A stretch of 48,159 nt of DNA, from positions 1-48,159 of the forward strand of contig SVLC01000008.1 in NCBI GenBank assembly GCA_015068155.1, read 5' to 3'. Source of the DNA: Oscillospiraceae bacterium (lineage in GTDB: Bacteria; Bacillota; Clostridia; Oscillospirales; Oscillospiraceae). The translations under genes were made by a program, and so were the position numbers. The notes below the pieces were generated by a model. The model searched no databases and was not told the origin of the DNA. It saw nothing but the letters and a program-made list of their open reading frames with translations. Numbering within the stretch: position 1 is the first letter of the stretch; every line of letters starts with the position of its first letter. Of the stretch, positions 8,792 to 17,702 are shown one piece after another.

Positions 8792-11700
8792 ATGGAACAG
8801 TTGATCACCTTTTTACATTCCATTCCTGAATACCAAGCCCTGGCACAATCCCTGCGTATGGGCCAAACTGCCGCCGTCACCGGCGTCGGTCAGATCAACC
8901 GCAGCCATTTGATTGCCGGTTTGAAGCGGGATCTGCCGCAAAATTTCGTGCTGATCTGTCAGGACGATATGGCCGCCCGGCGTCTGCAGGAGGAACTGAA
9001 GGCCTTCCTGGGCGAAACGGCGCCCATTCTCCCCAGCCGTGAACTGACGCTTTACGACAGCGCCGTGGTTTCCCGCGCCTGGGAGCAGAAGCGGCTGCGG
9101 CAGCTATACGACCTTTCCCTGGGCCATACTCCGCTGCAGATCTTCACCTGGGAATCTCTTTCGCAGCGGACCATGCCGCCTCAGGTATTGCTGCAGGCCG
9201 CGTTTACCCTGCAGACCGGTCGGGAATATCTGCTGGAGGAACTGGTGACACGGCTGATCCACGCCGGCTACAGCCGCTGCGCCATGGTAGAAGGTCCCGG
9301 TCAATTTGCCGTCCGCGGCGGTATTTTGGACATTTACTCCCCCGCCGCAGACCGTCCTTTCCGCTGTGAATTCTTCGGTGACGAATTGGACACCATGGGT
9401 TATTTCGACCCCGACACCCAACGCCGCACAGAAAATGTCCAGGCGGTCACCATTCTGCCGGTAGGTGAGACCCAACCCCGGCTGCACCCGGAAGGTCTTT
9501 CCGGTCTCTGCAGTGATCTTTCCGGGTTGATCACCAGGCAGCGCCGCCGCAAAAATCCCAATGAAGCGCTGATCAAAACCCTGGAAAAAGATCTGCATAA
9601 ATACGAAAACGATTTGAATAACCCAGCCTCTGACCGGTATATGGCTCTGATCTATCCCGAAATGGCCACCGCCATGGATTACATCTCCGCTGACGCGGTG
9701 ATCGTACTCTGCGATCAGGGCAACCTTCACCGGGCCGCTCGAACCCGCACCGAGGAAATTGGCCTGCAGTTGGACAGTCTGCTGCAGGGCGGCATGGTGG
9801 CCGGCGAGCTGTGCGATTATGTGTGCCAGTGGGAAGATTTCTGCGATCGCATCCGCCACCGCACCCTGGTGTATATGGATGCCTTTGGCGGCAGCACCTA
9901 TCCGGAGGAAAACCGGCCCAAGCAGCTGCTGCCCTTTACCGCCAAGCAACTCCCCAGCTACGGCGGCAGCTTGGATACGGCCGCGGCAGATCTGGCCCAT
10001 TATCAAAAGCAGGAATACCGCTGCCTGGTGCTCTGCGGCAGCCGGCGACGGGCGGAACTGCTGCAGGAAATGCTGGGTCCCAAAAACATTTCCGCTTTTC
10101 TCTGCATTCCGCTGACCGCTTTGCCCAAGGAAGGCCAGATCCTCCTGGCGGAAGGCAGTCTGCCCTTCGGCATGGAATATCCCACCGCCAAGCTGGCTGT
10201 CCTGACGGAAGGCCAACTGATGGCCAAGGCCGCCGCCCCCAAAGCAAAGCCCAAAAAAACCGCCACCAATCGGCAAAAGCTCAATTCCTTCACCGACCTG
10301 TCCCCCGGCGACCTGGTGGTTCATGAAAATTACGGCATCGGCCGATTTGTAGCCATGGAGCAGATCAAGGTGGATGGTGCCGTCAAGGATTATGTAAAAA
10401 TCGCCTATCAAGGCTCCGACACCCTCTTCGTGCCCGCCACCCAATTGGACATGGTCAGCAAATACATTGGCGGCGGTGGCGAGGATGCCAATGTAAAACT
10501 CAACAAGATCGGCACCGACGCCTGGCAAAAAACCAAAACCAAGGCCCGGAAAGCCGCCAAAGATATGGCCGGCGAGCTTATCAAGCTGTACGCCGCCCGC
10601 AAACGGCAGGAAGGTTTCGCCTTCGCCGCCGACTCCCCCTGGCAGCAGGAATTCGAAGACAATTTCCCCTATCCGGAAACCGATGACCAACTGCGGTGCA
10701 TCGCGGAGATCAAAGGCGATATGGAATCCCCCACCCCCATGGACCGATTGCTCTGCGGCGATGTAGGCTTCGGCAAAACCGAAGTTGCTCTGCGGGCGGT
10801 TATGAAAGCGGTCATGGACTCCAAGCAGGTGGCTATTTTGGTGCCCACCACGGTGCTGGCCCAACAGCATTACCAAACCGCCGTTTCCCGTTTCCGGGGT
10901 TTCCCGGTAAATATCGATGTGCTGAGCCGCTTCCGCTCTGCCGCAGAGCAAAACCGCACGGTGCAAAATCTCCGCTCCGGCACGGTGGATCTGATCATCG
11001 GCACCCACAAGCTGCTGCAAAAAACCATCGAATTCAAGGATCTGGGTCTGTTGATCGTGGATGAAGAGCAGCGCTTCGGCGTTAGCCACAAGGAGCGGCT
11101 GAAGGAGATCTCCAAGGGTGTGGATGTTCTGACCCTGTCCGCCACGCCCATTCCCCGCACCTTGAACATGGCCCTTTCCGGCATCCGGGATATGTCCACC
11201 ATCGAAGCGCCGCCTTCGGACCGTTATCCCGTACAGACCTATGTGATCGAGCATAACAACGCCATCATCGACGATGCCATCCGTCGGGAAGTGGAACGGG
11301 GCGGTCAGGTATATTATCTGCACAACCGGGTAGAGACCATTGACCAATGCGCCTCGGCCATACAGCGGCGGATCCCTGGGCTGAAAGTGGCAGTGGCCCA
11401 CGGAAAAATGGGCGAAGAAGCCCTGGGCGATGTGATGCAGGCCATGGCCAACGGCGAGATCCAGGTACTGGTATGCACCACCATCATCGAAACCGGTCTG
11501 GACATCCCCAACGCCAATACGCTGATCATCGAAAATGCCGACCGCTTTGGCCTTTCCCAGCTTCATCAGCTTCGCGGCCGTGTAGGCCGTTCCACCCGCC
11601 ACGCTTACGCCTACTTCACCTATCGGCCCGACAAACAGCTAACGGAGATCGCCGAAAAACGGCTGTCCGCCATCCGGGATTTTGCCGAGTTTGGATCCGG

Positions 11701-12304
11701 TTTCAAAATCGCTATGCGGGATCTGGAGATCCGGGGCGCCGGTAATCTGCTTGGCGCCGAGCAATCGGGCCACATGATGAGCGTGGGTTACGATATGTAT
11801 CTGAAACTGCTGGACGAAGCGGTACTGGAAGAACGGGGCGAAAAACCCAAGGAGCCGGACTGCACCGCCGACCTGAACGTCACCGCCAATGTGTCCCAGG
11901 AATATGTATCCCGTGGAGAGGAGCGTATGGATCTTTACCGTCGTATGGCCGCCATTCGCAGCCAAGGCGATGCCGACGATCTGCTGGACGAGATCATCGA
12001 CCGTTACGGCGATCCTCCCAAGGGCGTTATCAATCTGATCGACATCGCGCTGCTCCGCGCCGAAGCCCGGCGCTGCGGCATTCAGGATATTCGCCAAAAA
12101 GCGACCGATGTGCTGCTGACTCTGCACAAAATGGATTTTGAAGGTATCACCGCCATTTGCAGCGACCCGGATTATAAAAACCGTCTGTTCTTCGTGGCCA
12201 ACGCCAAGGTGCCAACCCTGCGGCTGAAGCTCCATGGCAGCGCCGACAGTTTGAAACAAACCAAAGCCCTGGTCGCCCGGATGAAACAATGCTTCCAAGT
12301 GTGA
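8792..12304 (+). CDS. mfd: Transcription-repair coupling factor
   Basis: Mfd is a DNA translocase that removes stalled RNA polymerase at lesions and brings in UvrA. The 1170-residue protein has the expected order: an N-terminal UvrB-like part (to about 330), a CarD-like RNA polymerase interaction domain starting near residue 498 (GDLVVHENYGIGRF), the RecG-like translocase with Walker A GDVGFGKTE (about 656-664) and DEEQ (757-760), and a C-terminal TRCF domain. The start ATG at 8792 follows GGAGG at 8781; an upstream in-frame extension has no binding site. It completes a local set with uvrA, uvrB and radC. Confidence 0.97.
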   Translation: MEQLITFLHSIPEYQALAQSLRMGQTAAVTGVGQINRSHLIAGLKRDLPQNFVLICQDDMAARRLQEELKAFLGETAPILPSRELTLYDSAVVSRAWEQKRLRQLYDLSLGHTPLQIFTWESLSQRTMPPQVLLQAAFTLQTGREYLLEELVTRLIHAGYSRCAMVEGPGQFAVRGGILDIYSPAADRPFRCEFFGDELDTMGYFDPDTQRRTENVQAVTILPVGETQPRLHPEGLSGLCSDLSGLITRQRRRKNPNEALIKTLEKDLHKYENDLNNPASDRYMALIYPEMATAMDYISADAVIVLCDQGNLHRAARTRTEEIGLQLDSLLQGGMVAGELCDYVCQWEDFCDRIRHRTLVYMDAFGGSTYPEENRPKQLLPFTAKQLPSYGGSLDTAAADLAHYQKQEYRCLVLCGSRRRAELLQEMLGPKNISAFLCIPLTALPKEGQILLAEGSLPFGMEYPTAKLAVLTEGQLMAKAAAPKAKPKKTATNRQKLNSFTDLSPGDLVVHENYGIGRFVAMEQIKVDGAVKDYVKIAYQGSDTLFVPATQLDMVSKYIGGGGEDANVKLNKIGTDAWQKTKTKARKAAKDMAGELIKLYAARKRQEGFAFAADSPWQQEFEDNFPYPETDDQLRCIAEIKGDMESPTPMDRLLCGDVGFGKTEVALRAVMKAVMDSKQVAILVPTTVLAQQHYQTAVSRFRGFPVNIDVLSRFRSAAEQNRTVQNLRSGTVDLIIGTHKLLQKTIEFKDLGLLIVDEEQRFGVSHKERLKEISKGVDVLTLSATPIPRTLNMALSGIRDMSTIEAPPSDRYPVQTYVIEHNNAIIDDAIRREVERGGQVYYLHNRVETIDQCASAIQRRIPGLKVAVAHGKMGEEALGDVMQAMANGEIQVLVCTTIIETGLDIPNANTLIIENADRFGLSQLHQLRGRVGRSTRHAYAYFTYRPDKQLTEIAEKRLSAIRDFAEFGSGFKIAMRDLEIRGAGNLLGAEQSGHMMSVGYDMYLKLLDEAVLEERGEKPKEPDCTADLNVTANVSQEYVSRGEERMDLYRRMAAIRSQGDADDLLDEIIDRYGDPPKGVINLIDIALLRAEARRCGIQDIRQKATDVLLTLHKMDFEGITAICSDPDYKNRLFFVANAKVPTLRLKLHGSADSLKQTKALVARMKQCFQV

Positions 12305-12353
12305 AAAATCTGTCAATTTTTCCGTTTGTTTCCTTTTCTTCCATGTAAAAACA

Positions 12354-12382
12354 TTGCTTTAGAGGAAACTATGTGCTATAAT
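12354..12382 (+). promoter_or_regulatory. Promoter of the VanW-family gene
   Basis: TTGCTT (12354-12359) and TATAAT (12377-12382) are 17 bases apart, with TGC before the -10. It has the same pattern as the prs promoter. Confidence 0.78.
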
Positions 12383-12438
12383 GGCACAAAGCATGAATGA
12401 ACCGCGGTTTTCCGCCCCACGACAGGAGTGAATGCATC

Positions 12439-14151
12439 ATGGCAATCCAAACCCCTACCCGTCCCGAACAGAATACCAAGCGCCGCCCCGATGCTGCCAC
12501 CGCACGTCGGCTGACACTGCGTAAGGCCCTGCACAAGCGGATCAGCTTGATTGCCGTGGGCATTTGCATGTGCGTAGTACTGGTGGCCGCCCTTGTAGCC
12601 GGCGGTTTGTACCTGAAACAGCAGATCCCTGAGGACCATGGCAATATCCTGCCCAATGTATATGTGGGCAATGTGAACATCGGCGGCATGACCACCGAGG
12701 ATGCCCGACTGGCCATTCAATTGGCAGTGATCCCGGTGCTGACCCAAGAGGATATGGTGGTGCAGCTGCCCAACGACACACTGCGCATTTCTTCCCAGGA
12801 TGCCCGCATCTCTCTGGATGTGGAGCAACTGATCGCCACTGCCTACAGTTACGGACGCAGCGGCAGTGTATGGGGCCAGGCCAAGCGCTGGGCGCAGGCC
12901 GAAAAAACCAGCTATCACATCGCGCTGCTGCCCTATATGCAGTTCGATTCCAGCTATATCAGCGATGCGGTATCCGCTTTTTGCGAGAATTACAGTACCG
13001 CGCTGGTGGAACCCTCCGTGGTTCTGCAGGGCGAGCGTCCCATATACGGTACCCTGTCCCCTACCCATCAGACTCTGGTGCTTACCATGGGTTCTCCCGA
13101 ATCCATACTGTCCCCCGATGCTGTCTACGACCGCATTCTTGATGGATACAGCATGCTGGACATGGAAGTACAGTATGAGGCTCCCATCTCCGTAGAACCC
13201 CAGCAACCCAGCGCCCAGGCCATTTTTGATCAATACTGCCAACTGCCCCAGGATGCCACCATCGACAACAACACCTTCGCCATTACCCCCGAGGTATACG
13301 GCTACGGTTTCCATGTGGAATCGCTGCAACAGCAGATCGACCAGGCGGATTACGGACAGGTCATCCAGATCACTTTGGACTTCCTGCTGCCGGATATCAC
13401 CGTCAACGCGCTGAACACCAACCTGTTCACCGACACGCTGTCCAGTTATGTTTCCAAAACCAACGACGGCACCAACAACAACCGGGATGCCAACCTGCGA
13501 GTTGCCTGCGAGGCCATCAACGGCTATGTGATCAAGGTTGGCGAGCGATTTGATCTGGACGATATCCTGGGTCCCCGCACCAAGAACAAGGGCTACCGGG
13601 AAGCACCGCTGTACAGCGGCAGCACCACCTCCGCCATCGGCGGCGGCATCAACCAGGTGGCTTCCACTTTGTACTACTGCGCCATGCAGGCAGGCCTGAC
13701 CGTCAACGAGCGCCACGCCCACCGTTACGCGGTGTCCTACACCCCCCTGGGCACCGACGCTTCCATTACCTACGGCATTGAAAGTTTGGTATTCACCAAC
13801 AACACCTCCGCGCCCATCCGCATCATCGCCACCGCTGACAAGGGCACCGTTTCCATCACCTTCCTGGGCACCGACGATAAGGACTATGTGCTGCAGCTGG
13901 AGAGTGTGGTGACCGACACCTTTGCCCCCTCCACCATGGAGCAAAAAATGGTAAAGGACAACGAAAGCGGCTATGTAAACGGCCAGGTGCTTCAGACCGG
14001 TTTGACCGGCTACTCCATCGAACTGTACATCTGCAAGTATGACAAGGTTACGGGCCAGCTGTTGGAAAAAACTTTACTAAGCACCGCCCGCTACGAATCC
14101 CGGGACCGCATCGTGGTCAAGATCATTGAAGACGATACAAACCCCCTGTAA
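12439..14151 (+). CDS. VanW-family exported protein with peptidoglycan-binding-like domain
   Basis: The 570-residue protein has a basic N-terminus, one membrane helix at about 35-59, an extracellular region resembling the PG-binding-4 domains that precede VanW (about 70-340), and a VanW domain near 354-480. The latter includes GERFDLDDILGPRT, the Gly-rich GGGINQVASTLYYCA and ERHAHRYAVSY. VanW proteins were named from a vancomycin cluster but are common in Clostridia without it, and their chemistry is unknown; this architecture resembles Bacillus YoaR. The start at 12439 follows CAGGAGTG. It is a single-gene transcript with its own promoter and terminator. No vanA/B/H/X genes are nearby. Confidence 0.88.
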   Translation: MAIQTPTRPEQNTKRRPDAATARRLTLRKALHKRISLIAVGICMCVVLVAALVAGGLYLKQQIPEDHGNILPNVYVGNVNIGGMTTEDARLAIQLAVIPVLTQEDMVVQLPNDTLRISSQDARISLDVEQLIATAYSYGRSGSVWGQAKRWAQAEKTSYHIALLPYMQFDSSYISDAVSAFCENYSTALVEPSVVLQGERPIYGTLSPTHQTLVLTMGSPESILSPDAVYDRILDGYSMLDMEVQYEAPISVEPQQPSAQAIFDQYCQLPQDATIDNNTFAITPEVYGYGFHVESLQQQIDQADYGQVIQITLDFLLPDITVNALNTNLFTDTLSSYVSKTNDGTNNNRDANLRVACEAINGYVIKVGERFDLDDILGPRTKNKGYREAPLYSGSTTSAIGGGINQVASTLYYCAMQAGLTVNERHAHRYAVSYTPLGTDASITYGIESLVFTNNTSAPIRIIATADKGTVSITFLGTDDKDYVLQLESVVTDTFAPSTMEQKMVKDNESGYVNGQVLQTGLTGYSIELYICKYDKVTGQLLEKTLLSTARYESRDRIVVKIIEDDTNPL

Positions 14152-14157
14152 ATCATG

Positions 14158-14191
14158 AAAAGGCACCCTGCCGCGGCAGGGTGCCTTTTTT
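14158..14191. terminator. Convergent terminator, VanW gene and rubrerythrin
   Basis: A 15-base-pair perfect stem (AAAAGGCACCCTGCC with its complement, loop GC) ends in a T-run on the plus strand and has an A-run on its left arm, giving T's on the minus strand. It therefore works both ways. Confidence 0.92.
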
Positions 14192-14205
14192 ATGACCATA
14201 TGCGC

Positions 14206-14745
14206 TTAGTAGTTTTCGGCGTGGATCTCGAAGTAGCTCTGGGGATGGGCGCAGGTGGGGCACAGTTCGGGTGCCTTGGTACCTACAATGATGTGACCGC
14301 AGTTGCGGCACTCCCACACCTTCACTTCGCTCTTCTCGAATACCTGCTGGGTCTGCACATTGCGGAGCAAGGCGCGATAGCGCTCTTCATGGTGCTTTTC
14401 AATAGCAGCCACCATGCGGAATTTGGCGGCCAGTTCGGGGAAGCCCTCTTCCTCGGCGGTTTTGGCAAAACCGGCGTACATATCGGTCCACTCATAGTTT
14501 TCGCCGTTGGCGGCAGAAACCAGATTTTCGGCAGTATCGCCGATGCCTTCCAGCTCCTTGAACCACAGCTTGGCATGCTCTTTTTCGTTGTCAGCGGTCT
14601 TCAGGAACAATGCTGCGATCTGCTCGAAGCCTTCCTTTTTCGCCTTGGAAGCAAAATAGGTGTACTTGTTGCGGGCCTCGGATTCGCCTGCGAAGGCAGC
14701 CATCAGATTTTTTTCGGTTTGGGTACCAGTGTATTTATTTGCCAT
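14206..14745 (-). CDS. rbr: Rubrerythrin
   Basis: Rubrerythrin is a non-haem iron peroxidase that detoxifies hydrogen peroxide in anaerobes. The 179-residue protein has the four-helix ferritin-like diiron domain with Glu ligands in [18 protein letters not shown] and [12 protein letters not shown]-terminal rubredoxin-like domain holds four Cys in CRNCG and CPTCA. The ATG at 14745 is preceded by AAAAGGAGG. It has its own promoter just inside the gap to the hemolysin III-type gene, so it can be expressed independently. It supports an anaerobic host. Confidence 0.97.
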   Translation of the reverse strand: MANKYTGTQTEKNLMAAFAGESEARNKYTYFASKAKKEGFEQIAALFLKTADNEKEHAKLWFKELEGIGDTAENLVSAANGENYEWTDMYAGFAKTAEEEGFPELAAKFRMVAAIEKHHEERYRALLRNVQTQQVFEKSEVKVWECRNCGHIIVGTKAPELCPTCAHPQSYFEIHAENY

Positions 14746-14778
14746 GGAACAATTCCTCCTTTTAAAATATTCAAGAAC

Positions 14779-14806
14779 ATTATACCACGGACTTTTGTGA
14801 AATCAA
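14779..14806 (-). promoter_or_regulatory. Rubrerythrin promoter
   Basis: On the minus strand TTGATT (14806-14801) and TATAAT (14784-14779) are 16 bases apart, 33 bases upstream of the start codon. A PerR-like box is not clear. Confidence 0.7.
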
Positions 14807-14813
14807 TAAGAAT

Positions 14814-15488
14814 TTACAGACAGAAACGGAAAATTGAGATAAACTGCAGCAAACTGCCCAGCACGACAAAAATATGGAACACCGAATGCATCCATTGCAT
14901 TTTGCTTCCGATGCCGTACAGCACCGCGCCAATGGTATAGGCTATACCGCCGGCCAGCATCCAGTAAAAGCCTGCCGGTGTCAGCGCCTGCATCGCCAGA
15001 GGCAGGAACAAGATGATGCACCAGCCCATAAAGACATAGCACACCATGGAAAAAATGCTGTACTTATGCAGATCGATGGCCGTCAAAGTCACTGCCAGGG
15101 CCGTCAAGCCCCACTGAAACGCCAGAATACCCCAGCCCAGCGCCGGATTTACCGGCCGCAGCGCCGACAGCGCGATCACCGTATAGGTACCGGCAATCAG
15201 CACATAAATGGTGCAATGATCCATCACCTGCATTACTTTTTTGCCTGTGCTGGGTCGCAGACCGTGATAGACGCTGGACATGGTATACAATGCGATCATA
15301 CTGGCGCCGTAAATGGCAGAGCCTACCACGCCCCAGGTGTTTTCATGCATGGCCGCCCGTATGACACACAGCACCAGCACGATCACGCCCAGGCCACCGC
15401 CAACAATATGGGTAACCATGTTCATAGTTTCCTCTGCCCGGGAATAATCCGGCAGAAGACGGTCGCAAAGCTTGGTTCGTTTTTTCAT
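14814..15488 (-). CDS. Hemolysin III / PAQR-family membrane protein
   Basis: The 224-residue protein has about seven hydrophobic helices. It carries the conserved metal-site residues of the HlyIII/adiponectin-receptor superfamily: S-x3-H in SSVYHGL, a conserved Asp in VMDHCTIY, and H-x3-H near the C-terminus in MHSVFHI. The superfamily includes putative membrane hydrolases, and the haemolysin name is historical. The start at 15488 (MKKRTK) has AAAGGTGG upstream; longer in-frame versions lack a binding site. It runs toward rubrerythrin, which has its own promoter. The physiological substrate is unknown. Confidence 0.9.
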   Translation of the reverse strand: MKKRTKLCDRLLPDYSRAEETMNMVTHIVGGGLGVIVLVLCVIRAAMHENTWGVVGSAIYGASMIALYTMSSVYHGLRPSTGKKVMQVMDHCTIYVLIAGTYTVIALSALRPVNPALGWGILAFQWGLTALAVTLTAIDLHKYSIFSMVCYVFMGWCIILFLPLAMQALTPAGFYWMLAGGIAYTIGAVLYGIGSKMQWMHSVFHIFVVLGSLLQFISIFRFCL

Positions 15489-15667
15489 GAAGAATACCAC
15501 CTTTCCGGTCAAAAGTGTAACCCATAACCCCGGTAGAGTACACCTATTCCCCGAAAATATCACTCTACTGCCAGGAGAACTGACACAATGCACAAAAATA
15601 GAGTCCAAAATTTGGCATCAAAAAGAAGATTTATACAAAAATACTTCATGTATTTTCCATTCTCTTA

Positions 15668-15676
15668 TGCTATAAT
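15668..15676 (+). promoter_or_regulatory. Extended -10 promoter of the CBS protein gene
   Basis: TGCTATAAT at 15668-15676 is a perfect extended -10 box. No good -35 lies at 16-18 bases; TTCATG (15645-15650) is 20 bases away. The transcript would start near 15683. Confidence 0.6.
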
Positions 15677-15720
15677 AGAAGCGAAGAGAGACACAACGAA
15701 CCATTGGCAAAGGAGCGCTT

Positions 15721-16134
15721 ATGAATAATATCTTGTTCTTCATGACACCCAAGGCGCTGTGTCAGTATGTATATGATGATTATACCGTGCGGCAAGCACT
15801 GGAGAAAATGGAAGCCGTAGGCTACGCGGCGCTTCCAATTCTCAATAAACGGGGCGAATACCGGGGCACCATTACCGAAGGCGATCTGCTGTGGGCGCTG
15901 AAAAATCTGTGCTATATGGATATGCGCCAAGCGGAGGCCCGCCGGATCATGGAGATCGACCGCCGAAAGGACAACATTCCCGTTCGGGTCAACACCTCCA
16001 TGCACGAATTGGTGGAACGGGCCACATATCAGAATTTTGTTCCCGTGGTAGATGATAAGGATACCTTCATCGGCATCGTCACCCGCCGTGGCATCATCAA
16101 GTACTGCCAGCAAGAGTTGTTCGCAGCTGAATAA
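15721..16134 (+). CDS. CBS-domain pair protein
   Basis: This 137-residue protein consists of little besides one tandem pair of CBS domains (a Bateman module), roughly residues 5-65 and 75-132. The repeated motifs are YAALPILNKRGEYRGTITEGDLL and FVPVVDDKDTFIGIVTRRGII. Such modules bind adenine nucleotides or cyclic di-AMP and regulate partner proteins, but no partner domain is fused here. It follows AAAGGAGCG and forms a single-gene transcript between its own promoter and a strong terminator. Ligand and target cannot be read from the sequence; GdpP elsewhere in the window shows that c-di-AMP turnover exists in this cell. Confidence 0.88.
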   Translation: MNNILFFMTPKALCQYVYDDYTVRQALEKMEAVGYAALPILNKRGEYRGTITEGDLLWALKNLCYMDMRQAEARRIMEIDRRKDNIPVRVNTSMHELVERATYQNFVPVVDDKDTFIGIVTRRGIIKYCQQELFAAE

Positions 16135-16140
16135 CCTCCC

Positions 16141-16178
16141 AAAAGCCTGCCGGCCACGGCGGGCTTTTTCTTTTTTTT
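16141..16178 (+). terminator. Terminator of the CBS gene
   Basis: A 12-base-pair stem with one G-T pair (AAAAGCCTGCCG with CGGCGGGCTTTT, loop GCCA) is followed by a long T-rich run to 16178. Confidence 0.92.
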
Positions 16179-16243
16179 GAAAACTACAGTATATATACCA
16201 CATAAAAATTCTGCAAAAAAAGTATTTTTGGTAACAATTACAG

Positions 16244-16272
16244 TTGTAAACAGAACAAAACTGTTGTATAAT
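16244..16272 (+). promoter_or_regulatory. murC promoter
   Basis: TTGTAA (16244-16249) and TATAAT (16267-16272) are 17 bases apart. An inverted repeat ACAGTT (16240-16245) / AACTGT (16259-16264) covers the -35 box and spacer and could be an operator, but at 6 bases per arm it could also be chance. Confidence 0.78.
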
Positions 16273-16318
16273 AAAGTGCTAATCTATGCAAATCCACACA
16301 TCGGAGGATGTTTACGAT

Positions 16319-17677
16319 ATGAACCAATATAACACAACGATCCGTGATTACATCCGGCCCGGCAATCATGTCCACCTGGTTGGCATCGGCGGCGTTTCCA
16401 TGCGCCCTTTGGGCCTGGTGCTGCAGGGCATGGGCTTGCTGGTAACCGGATCAGATATGAACTCTTCTGTCTCCACCGACGAGCTGATTGCCAAGGGCAT
16501 CCAGGTATCCATCGGCCATCGGGCAGAGAACATCGAGGGGGCCTGCTGCGTCATCCGCACCGCCGCCGCCCATAACGACAATCCGGAGATCGCCGCCGCC
16601 CGTGCCGCAGGTATCCCCGTGTTTGAGCGGGCGCAAGCCTGGGGTGTGATCATGCAGTCTTACAAAAATGCCATCTGCATTTCCGGCACACATGGCAAAA
16701 CCACCACCACTTCCATGATGACCCACATCCTTATGGAAGCAGAAAAAGATCCCACCGTAATGATCGGCGGCTATCTGCCCATTCTGCACGCGGGACATCG
16801 GGTGGGCCACGGCGACACCATTCTGCTGGAAAGCTGCGAATACTGCGATTCCTTCCTGAACTTTTTCCCCACCATCGCCGTGATACTGAATATTGAGGCG
16901 GACCATCTGGACTACTTTAAGGACCTGCAGCAGATCGAACACTCCTTCCATGATTTTGCCGCCCTGGCTACGGACCGTATCCTGGCCAACGGCGATGACG
17001 CCAATACCATGGATGCGCTGAGAGGGCTGGATTACATCTCCTTCGGTATGGGCCAGCATAATCGCATCCGCGGTGTGAACCCCTCCTCCGATTGGCGGGA
17101 GTTGGATATAATCTGTGACGGTCAGCTGTATTGCCATCTGACGCTGTCTGTGTTGGGTCGTCATAACGCCATGAATGCCATTGCAGCCGCCGGCGCTGCC
17201 TGGGCCATGGGAATCCCCGGCGACGTGGTTGCCAAAGGCCTGGTGGCTTTCCGGGGCGCAGAACGCCGCCTGGAACACAAGGGAACCTTCAACGGCGCTG
17301 AGGTATATGATGATTATGCCCACCATCCCGGCGAACTGGCCGCCACCATCGAAGCCGTACGGGCCACCAACCCCAAGCGACTGGTGGTTGCCTTTCAGCC
17401 CCATACTTACACCCGCACCAAGGCCCTGTTTGACGATTTTGTCCGGGAGCTGCAAAAGCCGGACCTGTTGATCCTGTCCGAGATCTACGCCGCCCGGGAG
17501 CGCAACACTGTGGGCATTTCCTCTCAGGATCTGCAGCGGCAGATCCCCGGTTCCGTATACTGCCAGACCCTGCCCCAGGTGACGGAATATCTGCGCTCCA
17601 TTGCGCAGCCCGGTGATATGATCATTACCATCGGCGCCGGTGACATCTATCGCGCCGGCGAAGCGCTGCTGAAGTAA
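16319..17677 (+). CDS. murC: UDP-N-acetylmuramate--L-alanine ligase
   Basis: MurC adds the first amino acid (L-Ala) to UDP-MurNAc in peptidoglycan synthesis. The 452-residue protein has the N-terminal Rossmann motif GIGGVSM, the ATP loop GTHGKTTTT (123-131), the central-domain segment NIEADHLDYF, and the C-terminal ligase domain with DDYAHHPGE. The start at 16319 lies 11 bases past GGAGG; an in-frame ATG at 16286 is only about 7 bases after the predicted transcription start, so it is rejected. It has its own promoter. ddl, two genes further on, makes the D-Ala-D-Ala used later in the same pathway. Confidence 0.97.
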   Translation: MNQYNTTIRDYIRPGNHVHLVGIGGVSMRPLGLVLQGMGLLVTGSDMNSSVSTDELIAKGIQVSIGHRAENIEGACCVIRTAAAHNDNPEIAAARAAGIPVFERAQAWGVIMQSYKNAICISGTHGKTTTTSMMTHILMEAEKDPTVMIGGYLPILHAGHRVGHGDTILLESCEYCDSFLNFFPTIAVILNIEADHLDYFKDLQQIEHSFHDFAALATDRILANGDDANTMDALRGLDYISFGMGQHNRIRGVNPSSDWRELDIICDGQLYCHLTLSVLGRHNAMNAIAAAGAAWAMGIPGDVVAKGLVAFRGAERRLEHKGTFNGAEVYDDYAHHPGELAATIEAVRATNPKRLVVAFQPHTYTRTKALFDDFVRELQKPDLLILSEIYAARERNTVGISSQDLQRQIPGSVYCQTLPQVTEYLRSIAQPGDMIITIGAGDIYRAGEALLK

Positions 17678-17680
17678 AAA

Positions 17681-17701
17681 GATCGCGGCATAGCCGCGAT
17701 C
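17681..17701 (-). terminator. Terminator of the 135-residue unknown gene
   Basis: An 8-base-pair stem (GATCGCGG with CCGCGATC, loop of 5) is followed on the minus strand by TTTTT. It begins one base after the minus-strand stop codon. On the plus strand it lies 3 bases past the murC stop but lacks a T-run. Confidence 0.7.
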
Positions 17702-17702
17702 C

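Noticed and set aside
12439-14151. VanW domain as a sign of vancomycin resistance
   Set aside because: No vanH/A/B/X/R/S genes are present, ddl looks like a normal D-Ala-D-Ala ligase, and VanW proteins are common in susceptible Clostridia.
14814-15488. Hemolysin III as a toxin
   Set aside because: The fold and metal motifs are those of PAQR membrane proteins; no secretion or toxin context.
15721-16134. CBS protein as part of an IMP dehydrogenase or a transporter
   Set aside because: The ORF is complete at 137 residues with its own promoter, binding site and terminator; no fused or adjacent partner domain exists.
17681-17701. Hairpin after murC as the murC terminator
   Set aside because: The T-run is only on the minus strand side; on the plus strand CTCAATCC follows. 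It better fits the minus-strand unknown gene, though some effect on murC cannot be excluded.
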